Below, piece by piece: positions 7,276 through 15,526 of a stretch of 40,305 nt of DNA. How positions within the stretch are numbered: the stretch's first letter is position 1; the number at the start of each line of letters is the position of its first letter. A program made the position numbers and the translations under genes. The DNA is from Verrucomicrobiota bacterium (GTDB lineage Bacteria > Chlamydiota > Chlamydiia > Chlamydiales > JAEYWL01), in NCBI GenBank assembly GCA_023428915.1, contig JAEYWL010000052.1:1-40305 (forward strand), read 5' to 3'. Under the pieces are notes generated by a model. That model did not search any database and had not been told where the DNA came from. It was given only the letters and a program-made list of their open reading frames with translations.

Positions 7276-8812
7276 TGCCGCTTATTATAGAGGCGGAAAG
7301 CTGCTCTTACTCTATATCGCTTTAGGCTTAGGCACATTCATTCAAATTCTGGATTCTTCCATTGCCAACGTGGCGATACCTTATATCGCCGGCAATCTTT
7401 CAGTTAGTTCAGACCAAGGCACTTGGGTGATCACTTCATTTTCTGCAAGTAATGCCGTTGTTCTTCCCCTAACCGGATGGCTTAGCGACTACTTTGGACG
7501 GGTGCGCCTATTTGTTTATTCGGTGATTCTTTTCTCAATCACATCTTTCCTGTGCGGCTTTTCCAGCAGTCTAACTATGCTAGTCTTTTTCAGGATCTTG
7601 CAAGGAGCTGTAGCAGGATCATTAATTCCATTATCGCAAAGTTTGATCGTGATCAACTCTCCGCCTGAGAAACAGGGCTCGGCCCTTGGCTTTTGGGTAA
7701 TGATTGTCGTTGTAGCTCCAGTAGTCGGCCCTATTTTAGGCGGCTATATAACAGAAGTCTATTCCTGGCCCTGGATTTTTTATATAAATGTCCCTATAGG
7801 TTTTATTTCCGCTGCCATTACTTGGATATTGCTTAAAGACCGTGAAAGCAAACTTGTCCGCCTGCCTATCGACTGGGTGGGGCTTTTCTTGCTATCTGCC
7901 GGGGTTGCCTGCCTGCAAATCATGCTGGATAATGGCCAAGACTACGATTGGTTCCGCTCTAATTTGATTATTGCTTTACTGGCAATCTCATTCGTGTCTT
8001 TGGCCTATTTTACTGTTTGGAACTACCATACCGATTACCCAATTGTCGATTTTACTGTATTCAAGAATAGAAATTTTGTATTTGGAACAATTACAGTAAC
8101 GGTAGGTTACTTGCTATTTTTTGGCAGCACTGTAGTTATCCCGCTCTGGCTGCAAACAGTACAAAACTACACCCCTTTTTGGGCCGGAGTCGCTGTAGCT
8201 CCAATTGGCATTTTGCCCATATTTTTTTCCGGCATTGTTGGAAAGAATTTATGGCGATTCGATCTGCGCGATCTAGCATGCCTGAGTTTTTTGCTGTTTT
8301 CATATAGCTTTTTCTACCAGGCGGAGCTCACAACAGACTCCAGTTTGGCGCAAATTATGTTTCTGCGCTTTATCCAGGGTGCAGGATTAACTATATTCTT
8401 TATTCCCCTTGTACAACTTACTTTGGGCAGCTTCCCTGCAAACAAATATGCAAGTGCATCCGGCATTTTTAATTTTATTAGAATTTTAGTGGGCAGCGGC
8501 TTCGGCACTTCCCTTTCTATTGCTTTATGGAACCGTTTAGAGACATTCCATCAAAGCATGCTTGGCGAAGCAATCTCTCCTTATTCAACAAATACTTTGC
8601 AAGCGCTCAAGCTGATGGAGTCTCAGCTGCCAGCTCTTGGAGGGGAAGTGGGGCGGCAAGTCCTTGCCTTGGCTGTTGAACAACAAGCCTATATGCTTGC
8701 TACAAACGACATGTCATGGCTGGCAGGCTGGACATTTTTAGTGGTAGCTTTCCTGCCCTATTTGTGCCATAAAGTTGGGACAAATGGCGGAGCGCCCTCC
8801 AGCACACATTAG
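7268..8812 (+). CDS. DHA2 family (EmrB/QacA-type) multidrug transporter
   Basis: This 514-residue inner membrane protein has about 14 hydrophobic segments, as expected for the DHA2 branch of the major facilitator superfamily. Motifs seen are LDSSIANVAIPYIAG in helix 1, GWLSDYFGRVRLF (motif A) in the loop after helix 2, RILQGAVAGSLIPLSQ (motif B) and APVVGPILGGYI (motif C, antiporter). These fit proton-driven drug efflux through the EmrAB-TolC route. The start overlaps the adaptor gene by 8 bases. The substrate cannot be told from sequence; EmrB relatives export hydrophobic uncouplers and antibiotics. No regulator gene of the MarR or TetR type is adjacent. Confidence 0.93.
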   Translation: MNDAAYYRGGKLLLLYIALGLGTFIQILDSSIANVAIPYIAGNLSVSSDQGTWVITSFSASNAVVLPLTGWLSDYFGRVRLFVYSVILFSITSFLCGFSSSLTMLVFFRILQGAVAGSLIPLSQSLIVINSPPEKQGSALGFWVMIVVVAPVVGPILGGYITEVYSWPWIFYINVPIGFISAAITWILLKDRESKLVRLPIDWVGLFLLSAGVACLQIMLDNGQDYDWFRSNLIIALLAISFVSLAYFTVWNYHTDYPIVDFTVFKNRNFVFGTITVTVGYLLFFGSTVVIPLWLQTVQNYTPFWAGVAVAPIGILPIFFSGIVGKNLWRFDLRDLACLSFLLFSYSFFYQAELTTDSSLAQIMFLRFIQGAGLTIFFIPLVQLTLGSFPANKYASASGIFNFIRILVGSGFGTSLSIALWNRLETFHQSMLGEAISPYSTNTLQALKLMESQLPALGGEVGRQVLALAVEQQAYMLATNDMSWLAGWTFLVVAFLPYLCHKVGTNGGAPSSTH

Positions 8813-8843
8813 GCTTCTTTCAAGACCAGTTATAAATGAAGTA

Positions 8844-9989
8844 TTATTCATCATATTTTTTCATGGCTTTGGCTCCAACAGTGTTGACTACTCCTTTCAA
8901 AAACTTCCAGGGAATTTTGCGCCTTAAGGGAAGATGAGCAGTATACACTGCCGTGTATTCCATGCTGCCATAGGCTCTGCGCAGTTTTTTAAAAAATCCG
9001 CCGCCGGCACTTTGATTGAATAAGGCTTTGTATTTCTGCGACTCTAGCATTAACAATGTGGAAAGATAGCGATAAATTCCTTTATGCTCTTCTATTTCAG
9101 GGTCATAGCCAAATAAAGGAGAAATCATTTGCCCTTTGCGATGCATAAACCCGGCAATTCCAGCCAACGTTTCTTCTTTTTTTGCGATTTTAATATCCAA
9201 TAATTGATTTTCAATAATGTGAGAAAAAAAATGAGGTGTGAACTGAGGGTTCAGGGGTGAATATTTTTTAATATAGAGAGCGTGATACATTTTCTGCAAA
9301 CGTTCGATTTCATCGTTTGAGATATTTGCAGAATCAATCGTTTGAAATTGGGCTTCCCGTACAAATTTTCTGTCGCTTTTAAAAATACGCGTGTTAAAGA
9401 CAGTTTCATCTGCACCATTTGTCATGTTCATATACCGGCTAGCCAATAAATCAAACCCCTGCTGCCGCAGCGACTGCACAAAAGGCTTGCACATTTCCTC
9501 GGTCACTGCACGAAAAAGGATGGCGTGGGTTGGAAAACGCTGTTTTAAAAAACTGGTAATGGCATCAAGCTGATTGTCAGTTAAATCAGGCGTAGGATTA
9601 GTTGTAAATAACCAATTATTTACAATAACGACCCGGTTAATTTTGCCCCGTTTCATAAGAGCCGCATAAGCACGCAACCCTGTGCCGGCCATTCCCTTTA
9701 ATACCGGATTAGTTAGCTTATTCAGCACAATGGATGAATAAGAAACATAGTGGCTGAACGGCGAGCAGACAAAGGAATTATCATATTCTTCATAGTTTAT
9801 AGTAATCGGCAAGGCTATATTGCCATCGCAGAGTACTGCAAACTGGGTTTCAATATTCGCAACAAAATGTTTTGCGCCTAACTTTACAATCGGCGCCAGA
9901 AACTTTTTGGCATAAGCTCCTTCTTGGGTCTGCGGCCAAGGGCACGCTTCGATTGTTTCTTTTGTAAAGATATCCATATTATAGGCCAT
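8844..9989 (-). CDS. Unknown protein, possible GNAT-fold acyltransferase
   Basis: This 381-residue soluble protein has no signal or membrane segment. The C-terminal half resembles GNAT/FemAB-type acyltransferases: a strand KIAKKEETLAGIAGFMHRKG, then GYDPEIEEHKGIYRYLSTLLML where the CoA-binding helix would be, and SAGGGFFKKLRRAYGSMEY near the end. No single motif proves the assignment. Conserved-looking aromatic and Arg residues at the C-terminus fit the family of large GNAT-like proteins seen in intracellular bacteria. The start at 9989 is supported by GAGGTAG seven bases upstream. It is convergent with emrB and divergent from the antiporter gene, so it is a single-gene unit. Substrate unknown. 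Confidence 0.6.
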   Translation of the reverse strand: MAYNMDIFTKETIEACPWPQTQEGAYAKKFLAPIVKLGAKHFVANIETQFAVLCDGNIALPITINYEEYDNSFVCSPFSHYVSYSSIVLNKLTNPVLKGMAGTGLRAYAALMKRGKINRVVIVNNWLFTTNPTPDLTDNQLDAITSFLKQRFPTHAILFRAVTEEMCKPFVQSLRQQGFDLLASRYMNMTNGADETVFNTRIFKSDRKFVREAQFQTIDSANISNDEIERLQKMYHALYIKKYSPLNPQFTPHFFSHIIENQLLDIKIAKKEETLAGIAGFMHRKGQMISPLFGYDPEIEEHKGIYRYLSTLLMLESQKYKALFNQSAGGGFFKKLRRAYGSMEYTAVYTAHLPLRRKIPWKFLKGVVNTVGAKAMKKYDE

Positions 9990-10092
9990 AGTCTACCTCA
10001 TAAGAAAATAGTACCAGATTGCACTTGGTAAAAAAATGATTAACTACTAATGTTGGGTCAAACTTACTTAATATGATTAGGATTCTCATAAA

Positions 10093-11316
10093 ATGGACCA
10101 TACCCATAGTCTTGACGTAGTTATTATCTTAGCTGTGGGGTTTGCTTTAGCCAGCATCTTGGGATTCATCGCACAAAAATTGCACCTGTCGCCAATACTT
10201 GGATTTTTGCTTGGCGGTTATATGATAGGCCCTTTCTCGCCCGGTTATGTAGCCGACCAGCGGGTCGCAGAGCAAATGGCTGAAATAGGGGTTATCTTGA
10301 TGATGTTTGGTGTGGGTTTACACTTTAAACTAAGCGATCTCCTTGCAGTCAAACACATTGCAATTCCAGGCGCCGTGATTCAGACTGCGGCCTCAGCAAT
10401 TTTCTGCACTTTATTGCTTCATTTCTATGGCTGGTCCTTTGAAGCAGGCATTATAATGGGGATAGCAGTTGGAGTAGCCAGCACCGTTGTTCTTGTACGC
10501 GCAGTAAGCGAACATCATCTTTTTGACACCATGGAAGGCAATGTTGCAATTGGGTGGCTCATTGTCGAAGATATCCTGACTGTCATAGCATTAATTTTAT
10601 TGCCTGCCCTCTTGCAATCTTCTGGGGAAGAAGGGCTTTCTTTTGAAAAGATTACATTGGCAGTAATAATAGCTATAGGCAAATTTATCGCTTTGGCTTT
10701 TATTATCTTCACAGTCATTTCTAAACTAGTCACTATTATTTTTGATAAGGTAGCCGGGTTAAAATCCAACGAGTTGTTCACACTTACAGTACTAGCAGTA
10801 GTATTTGGCATCGCCACAGCGTCAACTTTTGTCTTTGGCACCTCTATTGCTTTGGGTGCATTTTTAGCTGGCATGGTGATAGGAAAAACTAATCAAAAGC
10901 AGCGGGCGAAAGTCAATTCACTTCCGATCAAAGAAGCTTTTGCAGTTATCTTCTTTCTAACGATCGGCATGCTCTTTGACACTTCCGCTATCATAAAACA
11001 ACCGCTATTATTTTCAGGCGTATTAGCAATTATCTTATTGATAAAGCCCTTGGTTGCCTTCCTAATTGTAGTTTTATTGCGTGAACCCAAAGCCTTGGCC
11101 TTAACCGTTGCCATTGCTTTGGCGCAGATCGGAGAGTTTTCTTTTATTCTGGCAGAAGAAGCTTCTAGCATCGGCCTCCTTCCTGATGAAGGATATGATG
11201 TCCTGGTTGCCAGCGCCCTCGTTTCGATTTCAATCAACCCTATTCTTTTTCAACTTTTTATCAAGAAACGCAGAAAGCATGTCTCGGAGAAAAAACACCA
11301 GCACGAGGTGCTTTAA
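10093..11316 (+). CDS. CPA2 family cation:proton antiporter without RCK domain
   Basis: This 407-residue membrane protein has the Na+/H+ exchanger fold of the CPA2 (KefB/YbaL) family. Signs are LGFIAQKLHLSPILGFLLGGYMIGPF at the start, MMFGVGLHFKLSDLL, GVASTVVLVRAV, the ion-site-like GWLIVEDILTVIALILLP and ALAQIGEFSFILAE. About 12 membrane segments are expected. KefB and YbaL carry a C-terminal NAD-binding RCK (TrkA-N) domain of some 150 residues. Here the protein stops after the last helix with a short basic tail, and no such domain is found downstream before the IS remnant. It may be a natural short form (NapA-like) or one cut off by the nearby rearrangement. Likely role: K+ or Na+ export and pH control. 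Confidence 0.85.
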   Translation: MDHTHSLDVVIILAVGFALASILGFIAQKLHLSPILGFLLGGYMIGPFSPGYVADQRVAEQMAEIGVILMMFGVGLHFKLSDLLAVKHIAIPGAVIQTAASAIFCTLLLHFYGWSFEAGIIMGIAVGVASTVVLVRAVSEHHLFDTMEGNVAIGWLIVEDILTVIALILLPALLQSSGEEGLSFEKITLAVIIAIGKFIALAFIIFTVISKLVTIIFDKVAGLKSNELFTLTVLAVVFGIATASTFVFGTSIALGAFLAGMVIGKTNQKQRAKVNSLPIKEAFAVIFFLTIGMLFDTSAIIKQPLLFSGVLAIILLIKPLVAFLIVVLLREPKALALTVAIALAQIGEFSFILAEEASSIGLLPDEGYDVLVASALVSISINPILFQLFIKKRRKHVSEKKHQHEVL

Positions 11317-11622
11317 ACACCTGCGCCCTTGCCCGTGCCCGAAAAACAATATTTTCTAACCACTATGAGGGCTGTAAGGTCGACAGAAAATAACAATATG
11401 GGCGGGGGAAATAAAGACACGATTAAACAGTCACTCACCTTGCATAATTAAAATTTATCTATACACTTCTTTTTTATTAACGAAGAGAATTGGTGTGGAA
11501 AAATATTCTGAGTGATAAGTGAAGTCTAATGATTAACGCAGAGACGGTGAGACGGGGCGACGCAGAGACAACTGAGAATTTACAGAAACAGTGTTGGCTG
11601 TCCATAAAGCACAAGTTTTGAC
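11317..11622. other. Gene-free stretch: IS left end, repeat A and CGCAGAG-type repeat
   Basis: No gene is supported here. It holds a GCCCGTGCCCG motif (about 11330-11340) also seen in reverse near 24096, the left IS end at 11358, repeat A at 11369-11447, and AACGCAGAGACGG...GACGCAGAGAC at about 11534-11570. The last is a short GC-rich repeat type that recurs at 40152-40190. Confidence 0.5.
11369..11447. repeat. Direct repeat A, copy of the stress-gene 3' flank
   Basis: About 79 bases from GGGCTGTAAGGTCG to CACCTTGCATAA match 12029-12108 with only three or four differences. The repeat ends in the left half of the stress-gene terminator hairpin but lacks the right half. This shows that copy B is the original and copy A a duplicate moved into the IS remnant. 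Confidence 0.85.
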
Positions 11623-11859
11623 CTACTTGCGATTAACCAATCTTAAATTAGGGATAGTAATCAATTTTAGAGACGGTTGAAGAGATAGCCGCTCTCGTAC
11701 AATTTTAGCTTCTCGGCAAAGTACAGCTAACTCCTCATCCGTATGGGAACTGCCAATATGTCGAACAATAATTCGCTTACCGTGAGCATATCGGATCAAC
11801 TGGACGGCTATTGCTCCTGATGCAGTTCGGACTTTTCGAATAGAAAGATTTCCTCGCAT
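11623..11859 (-). pseudogene. N-terminal fragment of an IS1634-family transposase
   Basis: Only 78 residues remain. They have the typical start of IS1634-family (IS4-like DDE) transposases: FIRKV-like SIRKVRTASGAIAVQLIRY, then GKRIIVRHIGSSHTDEELAVL. Full-length proteins have roughly 500 residues and a DDE catalytic core, which is entirely absent. The reading frame ends shortly before GC-rich repeats at 11534-11570, so a deletion or rearrangement removed the rest. It cannot catalyse transposition. A peptide may still be made, since the start codon and upstream DNA including the terminal repeat look intact. Confidence 0.75.
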
Positions 11860-11879
11860 TCAACGAATATAATGCTTAG

Positions 11880-11937
11880 AGGCCTCCGCGCTTTGCGCTC
11901 CGACCTGGCCTATGCTATGTCGGCCTCTTCGAGGCCT
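11880..11937. repeat. GC-rich palindromic segment in the IS leader
   Basis: AGGCCTC at 11880-11886 pairs with GAGGCCT at 11931-11937, and GCGCTTTGCGC forms an inner hairpin. It is much more GC-rich than its surroundings and lies between the IS right end and the transposase start. It may block read-through transcription into the transposase. Confidence 0.45.
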
Positions 11938-12028
11938 TCAGATTATTCTAAGAACAGTTGATGATGCAATCATTTTTCACAGCCCTCATAGTGGTTAAAA
12001 TATACTATTTTTTCTGGCAAGGACTTAA

Positions 12029-12108
12029 GGGCAGTAAGGTCGGCAGAAAATAACAATATGGGCAGGGGGAAATAAAGACACGATTAAACAGTCACTCACC
12101 TTGCATAA
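12029..12108. repeat. Direct repeat B (original copy) downstream of the stress gene
   Basis: This is the partner of 11369-11447, about 95% identical, with a one-base insertion in the G-run (GGCAGGGGGA against GGCGGGGGA). It includes the left arm of the terminator at 12088-12121. Confidence 0.85.
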
Positions 12109-12121
12109 GGCGAGTGACTGT
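12088..12121 (-). terminator. Intrinsic terminator of the stress/BON operon
   Basis: ACAGTCACTCACCTT at 12088-12102 and AAGGCGAGTGACTGT at 12107-12121 form a stem with 14 of 15 pairs and a GCAT loop. On the minus strand it follows the stop codon of the gene at 12128 and is followed by TTTAATC. Confidence 0.75.
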
Positions 12122-12127
12122 AGTCGC

Positions 12128-12730
12128 TTATCTATGAGCGGCTTCTATGGTAGAGATGTCCTCAACTTTTTCTTGTTCAAGTATCTCTTTAGCATGCTTG
12201 ACGCGATTGCTATTTGGATCAGACACGCTGATTAGCACACGTCCGCGCTTTTGCAGATCGTTGACATAACGCTTTGCTTCCACTTCTGGAATGCCAAGCC
12301 CAGTTAATGAACCCAAAAGCAGCCCTACGCTGCCCCCTACACCTGAACCTGCAAGTGCAGCCATAACCGGCCCGGCAGCTACAAAAACTCCTAAGCCAGG
12401 TATTGCTATAGCACCAAGACCAGCTAATAATCCCAATGTACCTCCAACAATGCCGCCTGCCAGGGCTCCAGTTGCAGCACCTTCAGGAGCTTTGCTGTGG
12501 ATTTCATGGGAGATTGTTCTTTTTTGAGAGGCCGCAGCTTCTGCATCTCTACGGAAAAACTCAGGATTGGTTTCCACCTCTCCATTTGCATTTCTGCGCG
12601 TCAGGCGATTCGTCTTGTCATAAACTAGAAATGAAATGGACTCTGTATCAAACCCTTCGGAACGCAAACGGCTTAACACTCTATCTGCGTGATTTTCATC
12701 ACGAGCTAGACCAAATAATGTCTTAACCAC
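12128..12730 (-). CDS. General-stress-type protein with glycine zipper
   Basis: This 200-residue protein has a YflT/GSP17M-like N-terminal region (VKTLFGLARDENHADRVLSR, then GFDTESISFLVYD). In the middle (about residues 88-145) is a long Gly/Ala hydrophobic stretch with GxxxG spacings (ATGALAGGIVGGTLGLLAGL, ALAGSGVGGSVGLLLGSLTG) that forms a glycine zipper membrane hairpin. The C-terminus (RYVNDLQKRGRVLISVSDP) is a second small alpha/beta unit. Related proteins are induced by envelope or osmotic stress, but the biochemical role is unknown. The start codon is GTG, supported by AAGGGG seven bases upstream. It lies 24 bases after the BON lipoprotein gene, so the two form an operon that ends at the hairpin at 12088. 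Confidence 0.8.
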   Translation of the reverse strand: MVKTLFGLARDENHADRVLSRLRSEGFDTESISFLVYDKTNRLTRRNANGEVETNPEFFRRDAEAAASQKRTISHEIHSKAPEGAATGALAGGIVGGTLGLLAGLGAIAIPGLGVFVAAGPVMAALAGSGVGGSVGLLLGSLTGLGIPEVEAKRYVNDLQKRGRVLISVSDPNSNRVKHAKEILEQEKVEDISTIEAAHR

Positions 12731-12754
12731 AGTAGACCCCTTTGGTTTTTTATC

Positions 12755-13129
12755 TTAACGCCGCACTATTTCTAGTTGATTATCTACTTTGATTACCCCT
12801 TTTACGGCTTTTACTTTCTTCTCCACTTCTGCTTTTTCAGCTTCACTGTTAACAGGCCCCTTTAAGGTAACCTTGCCATTCATAGTGATAATTTTAATAT
12901 TTTTGGCATTTGTTGAAAGATTGGCATCTCCGACAATTGCTTGCCTAATGAGCTGGGTAATCTCTCTATCAGCTTCTGACTCTGACTGACTATCAGCAGT
13001 TTTTGCATTAGCATCCTGATCCAGTACATTTTTGCCTGTATTATCGGTATTGGTTTTGTTGCTTGAGCTGCTGCTTTCACAACTGCACAAAGCTAAACAC
13101 ATCATGGAAAACACGAGCCATTTTTTCAT
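12755..13129 (-). CDS. BON-domain lipoprotein (OsmY-like)
   Basis: This ~124-residue protein starts with a lipoprotein signal (MKKWLVFSMMCLALCSC, the lipobox being LALC or LCSC) and a Ser/Asn/Thr-rich linker of about 30 residues. One BON domain follows (EITQLIRQAIVGDANLST, then KIITMNGKVTLKGPV and VKAVKGVIKVDNQLEIV). BON domains bind phospholipid surfaces, and OsmY- or DolP-like proteins protect the envelope under osmotic stress. It would be anchored in the inner or outer membrane facing the periplasm. The ATG at 13129 is chosen over the GTG at 13135 because GGAGG lies at the right distance from the ATG but touches the GTG. It heads an operon with the glycine-zipper stress gene. Confidence 0.88.
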   Translation of the reverse strand: MKKWLVFSMMCLALCSCESSSSSNKTNTDNTGKNVLDQDANAKTADSQSESEADREITQLIRQAIVGDANLSTNAKNIKIITMNGKVTLKGPVNSEAEKAEVEKKVKAVKGVIKVDNQLEIVRR

Positions 13130-13259
13130 AAACACCTCCGTAATAAAATTGTAAGATGACTGAAAACGAGAGCTTTAAGCTCAAAGTAGGGAAAACCTTT
13201 ATTCAAGTAAAGTTTTTTTCTTTATCGAATCTTTATCAAATGCAGATACTCTTTTTTTC

Positions 13260-14465
13260 ATGGATAAATTAGAATCTTGCTTCAACCTCTATCTTAAGCT
13301 TCTACAGCAAACTGCCGCTAACAGTTCTAATGGATTTAAAACTGCCATAGCTTCCAACCAATTTTGGGATACCCGCCTTGTTTCATTAGGTAAAGGGTTG
13401 GCTTTTGATGGCTTAGTTCGTATCAGTGCTCTAGCTGGAATAATTATTAGCATACCTTTAGCTGCTCTTACCGCCATCCCCTACATTGCCACACATTTAC
13501 TGCCTGTTCGCCTGCTTCCTCAATCAGGTGTTTTAAGAGACCATCTTTACAGGGTGCTTAATTTAGAAATGATTGTTGTAAAACAGTCGCTAATTGCTTC
13601 TATAGCCCCATTTTATTTATCAGGCCGTAAGGCAAATACAACCGTCCAAGCGATCATCAATTTCTTAAAAACCCATTCAGCTGCTAATACGATTGAAAGG
13701 ATGATTGCTTTGCTATTGTTAAAAAAAGGGGAAACCCCAACCTCCTTAAACCAAAAAATTTCCCTTGAAGAGCTTGTTGATGAAGGGAAGAAAAATACCG
13801 GCGGCTACACCTCAGTTTATTGCAATGCAATACTTTCATCCTTGTTTAGCGCAAATAATGAAGCCGTAGCTGTAAGAGAAGATGGCAAATTGATGCACGA
13901 TAAAGGCAAGTTTTATAAAACTGCCTATTGCCTGGATGTTGGTAATCGCTATACACCGGAAGCTTCTTGGGATTATATAGCCCCCATCTTAACAGAGCTT
14001 TTTAAACATACAGACAATCATAAGCGCATTGGTAAAATTTTCCTTCCATTGGCTTGGAGTGATAAAGGAACAGGTCACGAAGTATTATTAGTAATTGAAC
14101 CTAATAATGGCGCCCCTCGTATTACCTTGTTGAATACTCACGGAGACTCACTCACCAAATTCAAGCACTACGAAGATTACTTATTGGAAAAACTCAATAG
14201 CTTTTTTGGAGCATCGACCACTCCCACTCTGATCTTAGGGGCTACAATTTTTAAAAATAAAAAAACAATCTACTCAACAGCCTACAGTTGCGGCCCTGAT
14301 ATTATGCATATCATTGACAGCCTAAAAGATTGCCCTAATATTCAAGAGAGAATCAAGCAGGGATTGCCGCGGCTTTCAAACGAGGATTCGCAACAGACGC
14401 GAAAACGACACGCAGAGCTAGTCTCTGCCCTATCTCGACGTTATCTAGCTGCAACGGCTGCGTGA
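13260..14465 (+). CDS. Membrane-anchored protein, candidate CE-clan cysteine protease
   Basis: I do not recognise a named family for this 401-residue protein. One or two hydrophobic segments lie at about residues 55-82 (ISALAGIIISIPLAALTAIP). The C-terminal half has features of CE-clan proteases (Ulp1/C48, ChlaDub, YopJ): His273 in GTGHEVLLVIE, Asp296 (or Asn292) in LLNTHGDSL, and Cys344 in YSCGPDIMHIIDSL. They occur in the clan's order His-Asp-Cys, with spacings of 19-23 and about 50 residues. The usual Gln before the Cys is not evident. The layout of an N-terminal anchor followed by a protease resembles chlamydial deubiquitinases. No clear ribosome binding site precedes the ATG. It could be a secreted effector that acts on host ubiquitin-like proteins, but this rests on motifs alone. 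Confidence 0.5.
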   Translation: MDKLESCFNLYLKLLQQTAANSSNGFKTAIASNQFWDTRLVSLGKGLAFDGLVRISALAGIIISIPLAALTAIPYIATHLLPVRLLPQSGVLRDHLYRVLNLEMIVVKQSLIASIAPFYLSGRKANTTVQAIINFLKTHSAANTIERMIALLLLKKGETPTSLNQKISLEELVDEGKKNTGGYTSVYCNAILSSLFSANNEAVAVREDGKLMHDKGKFYKTAYCLDVGNRYTPEASWDYIAPILTELFKHTDNHKRIGKIFLPLAWSDKGTGHEVLLVIEPNNGAPRITLLNTHGDSLTKFKHYEDYLLEKLNSFFGASTTPTLILGATIFKNKKTIYSTAYSCGPDIMHIIDSLKDCPNIQERIKQGLPRLSNEDSQQTRKRHAELVSALSRRYLAATAA

Positions 14466-14531
14466 TTTTCATACTATTTTTTTTATTTGCTGCTAGACTA
14501 TAGTGAGCTTTATCTCATTTTAGGAGCAAAT

Positions 14532-15521
14532 ATGCAATGCAGGCACCTGGGAAATTCATCTGTAAACATTTCCCCTATTATTTTTGGCGCTTGGGCTATC
14601 GGAGGCTGGATGTGGGGCGGCAGCAATGAAGACGATGCCATTGCCGCCATTCATGCTAGTATAGACAATGGAGTAACAACCATTGACACTGCTGCCATAT
14701 ATGGCATGGGGTATAGTGAAGAACTTGTAGGCAAAGCTATTAAAGGCAGGCGGGATAAAGTTGTCATTGCCACCAAATGCGGTTTTCGCTGGGATACTGA
14801 TGAAGGGTCCGATCCATGGCCCCAAAAAGATAATCAAGGCAAGGATGTCACGATTCTAAAAAATTCCAAGCCAGCCAGCATTGCGGCTGAATGCGAAAAC
14901 AGTTTAAAACGGCTCGGCGTAGATGCCATAGACCTCTACCAGATCCACTCCTTTGACAGCAGCACTCCTGTAGAGGAGTCCTGGGAAGCAATGGTGCAAT
15001 TAAAAAAGCAGGGCAAAGTTAAAGCTATCGGAGTGAGCAACTACAAACTTCCGCAGCTAACGCAAGCCCATAACCTTTATCCAGTTGACAGTTTACAACC
15101 GCCTTTCAGCCTGCTTCGTAGAGGCATAGAAAATGACCTCCTGCCTTTCTGCCAGAAAAATAATATCGCCGTACTTGCTTACTCGCCTCTTGAAAGAGGT
15201 CTTTTGACGGGAAAAGTGGGAGTCAACCGCTCTTTTGCCCCTGGCGATCACCGCGCCAACCTGGCAAATTACACGCCGGAAAACCGAAAAAGGATTTTAG
15301 AAGCCTTAGGAAAAATCCAGCCTATTGCTGATAAACACCATGCCGCTTTAAGTCAAATTATATTGGCCTGTACCCTGCACTATCCTGGAATAACAGCAGT
15401 CATTGCAGGAGCAAGGAATGCGCAGCAAGCTGCTGAGAACGCCAAAGCACTTGCACTAGCACTTTCAGCGGAAGAGCAGGAATTTATCATGAAAGAAATC
15501 AACAGCACAATTATACAGTAA
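14532..15521 (+). CDS. Aldo/keto reductase
   Basis: This 329-residue TIM-barrel oxidoreductase carries the full AKR tetrad: Asp in TTIDTAAIYG, Tyr in the same motif, Lys in VVIATKCGF and His in DLYQIHSFD. The NADPH-binding block GVSNYKLPQL and the later GARNAQQAAEN are also present. It resembles the YajO/Tas and AKR11-13 branches, which reduce sugar or small aldehydes and ketones. The substrate is unknown. The ATG at 14532 is chosen over one at 14487 because AGGAG lies about six bases upstream and the N-terminal sequence MQCRHLGNSSVNISPI matches the family. It leads an operon with the methyltransferase (5-base gap) and the cytochrome. Confidence 0.93.
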   Translation: MQCRHLGNSSVNISPIIFGAWAIGGWMWGGSNEDDAIAAIHASIDNGVTTIDTAAIYGMGYSEELVGKAIKGRRDKVVIATKCGFRWDTDEGSDPWPQKDNQGKDVTILKNSKPASIAAECENSLKRLGVDAIDLYQIHSFDSSTPVEESWEAMVQLKKQGKVKAIGVSNYKLPQLTQAHNLYPVDSLQPPFSLLRRGIENDLLPFCQKNNIAVLAYSPLERGLLTGKVGVNRSFAPGDHRANLANYTPENRKRILEALGKIQPIADKHHAALSQIILACTLHYPGITAVIAGARNAQQAAENAKALALALSAEEQEFIMKEINSTIIQ

Positions 15522-15526
15522 ATCTT

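Larger units (their letters stand above)
11358..11996 (-). mobile_element. Decayed IS1634-type insertion sequence
   Basis: A perfect 18-bp inverted repeat bounds this segment: AACCACTATGAGGGCTGT at 11358-11375 and its reverse complement at 11979-11996. The right end lies 120 bases before the start of a transposase fragment, as expected for an IS terminus. Only the first 78 codons of the transposase remain. The interior near the left end has been replaced by a copy of the DNA flanking the stress gene (repeat A) and by CGCAGAG-type repeats. No convincing target-site duplication is seen outside the ends. Confidence 0.6.

Noticed and set aside
11317..12127. CRISPR array or phage attachment site
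   Set aside because: The repeats are two copies about 580 bases apart without regular spacers, and no integrase or tRNA is nearby. IS decay explains them.
12291..12726. Plus-strand frames opposite the glycine-zipper gene
   Set aside because: They are Pro/Ala-rich shadows of the Gly/Ala codons on the minus strand.
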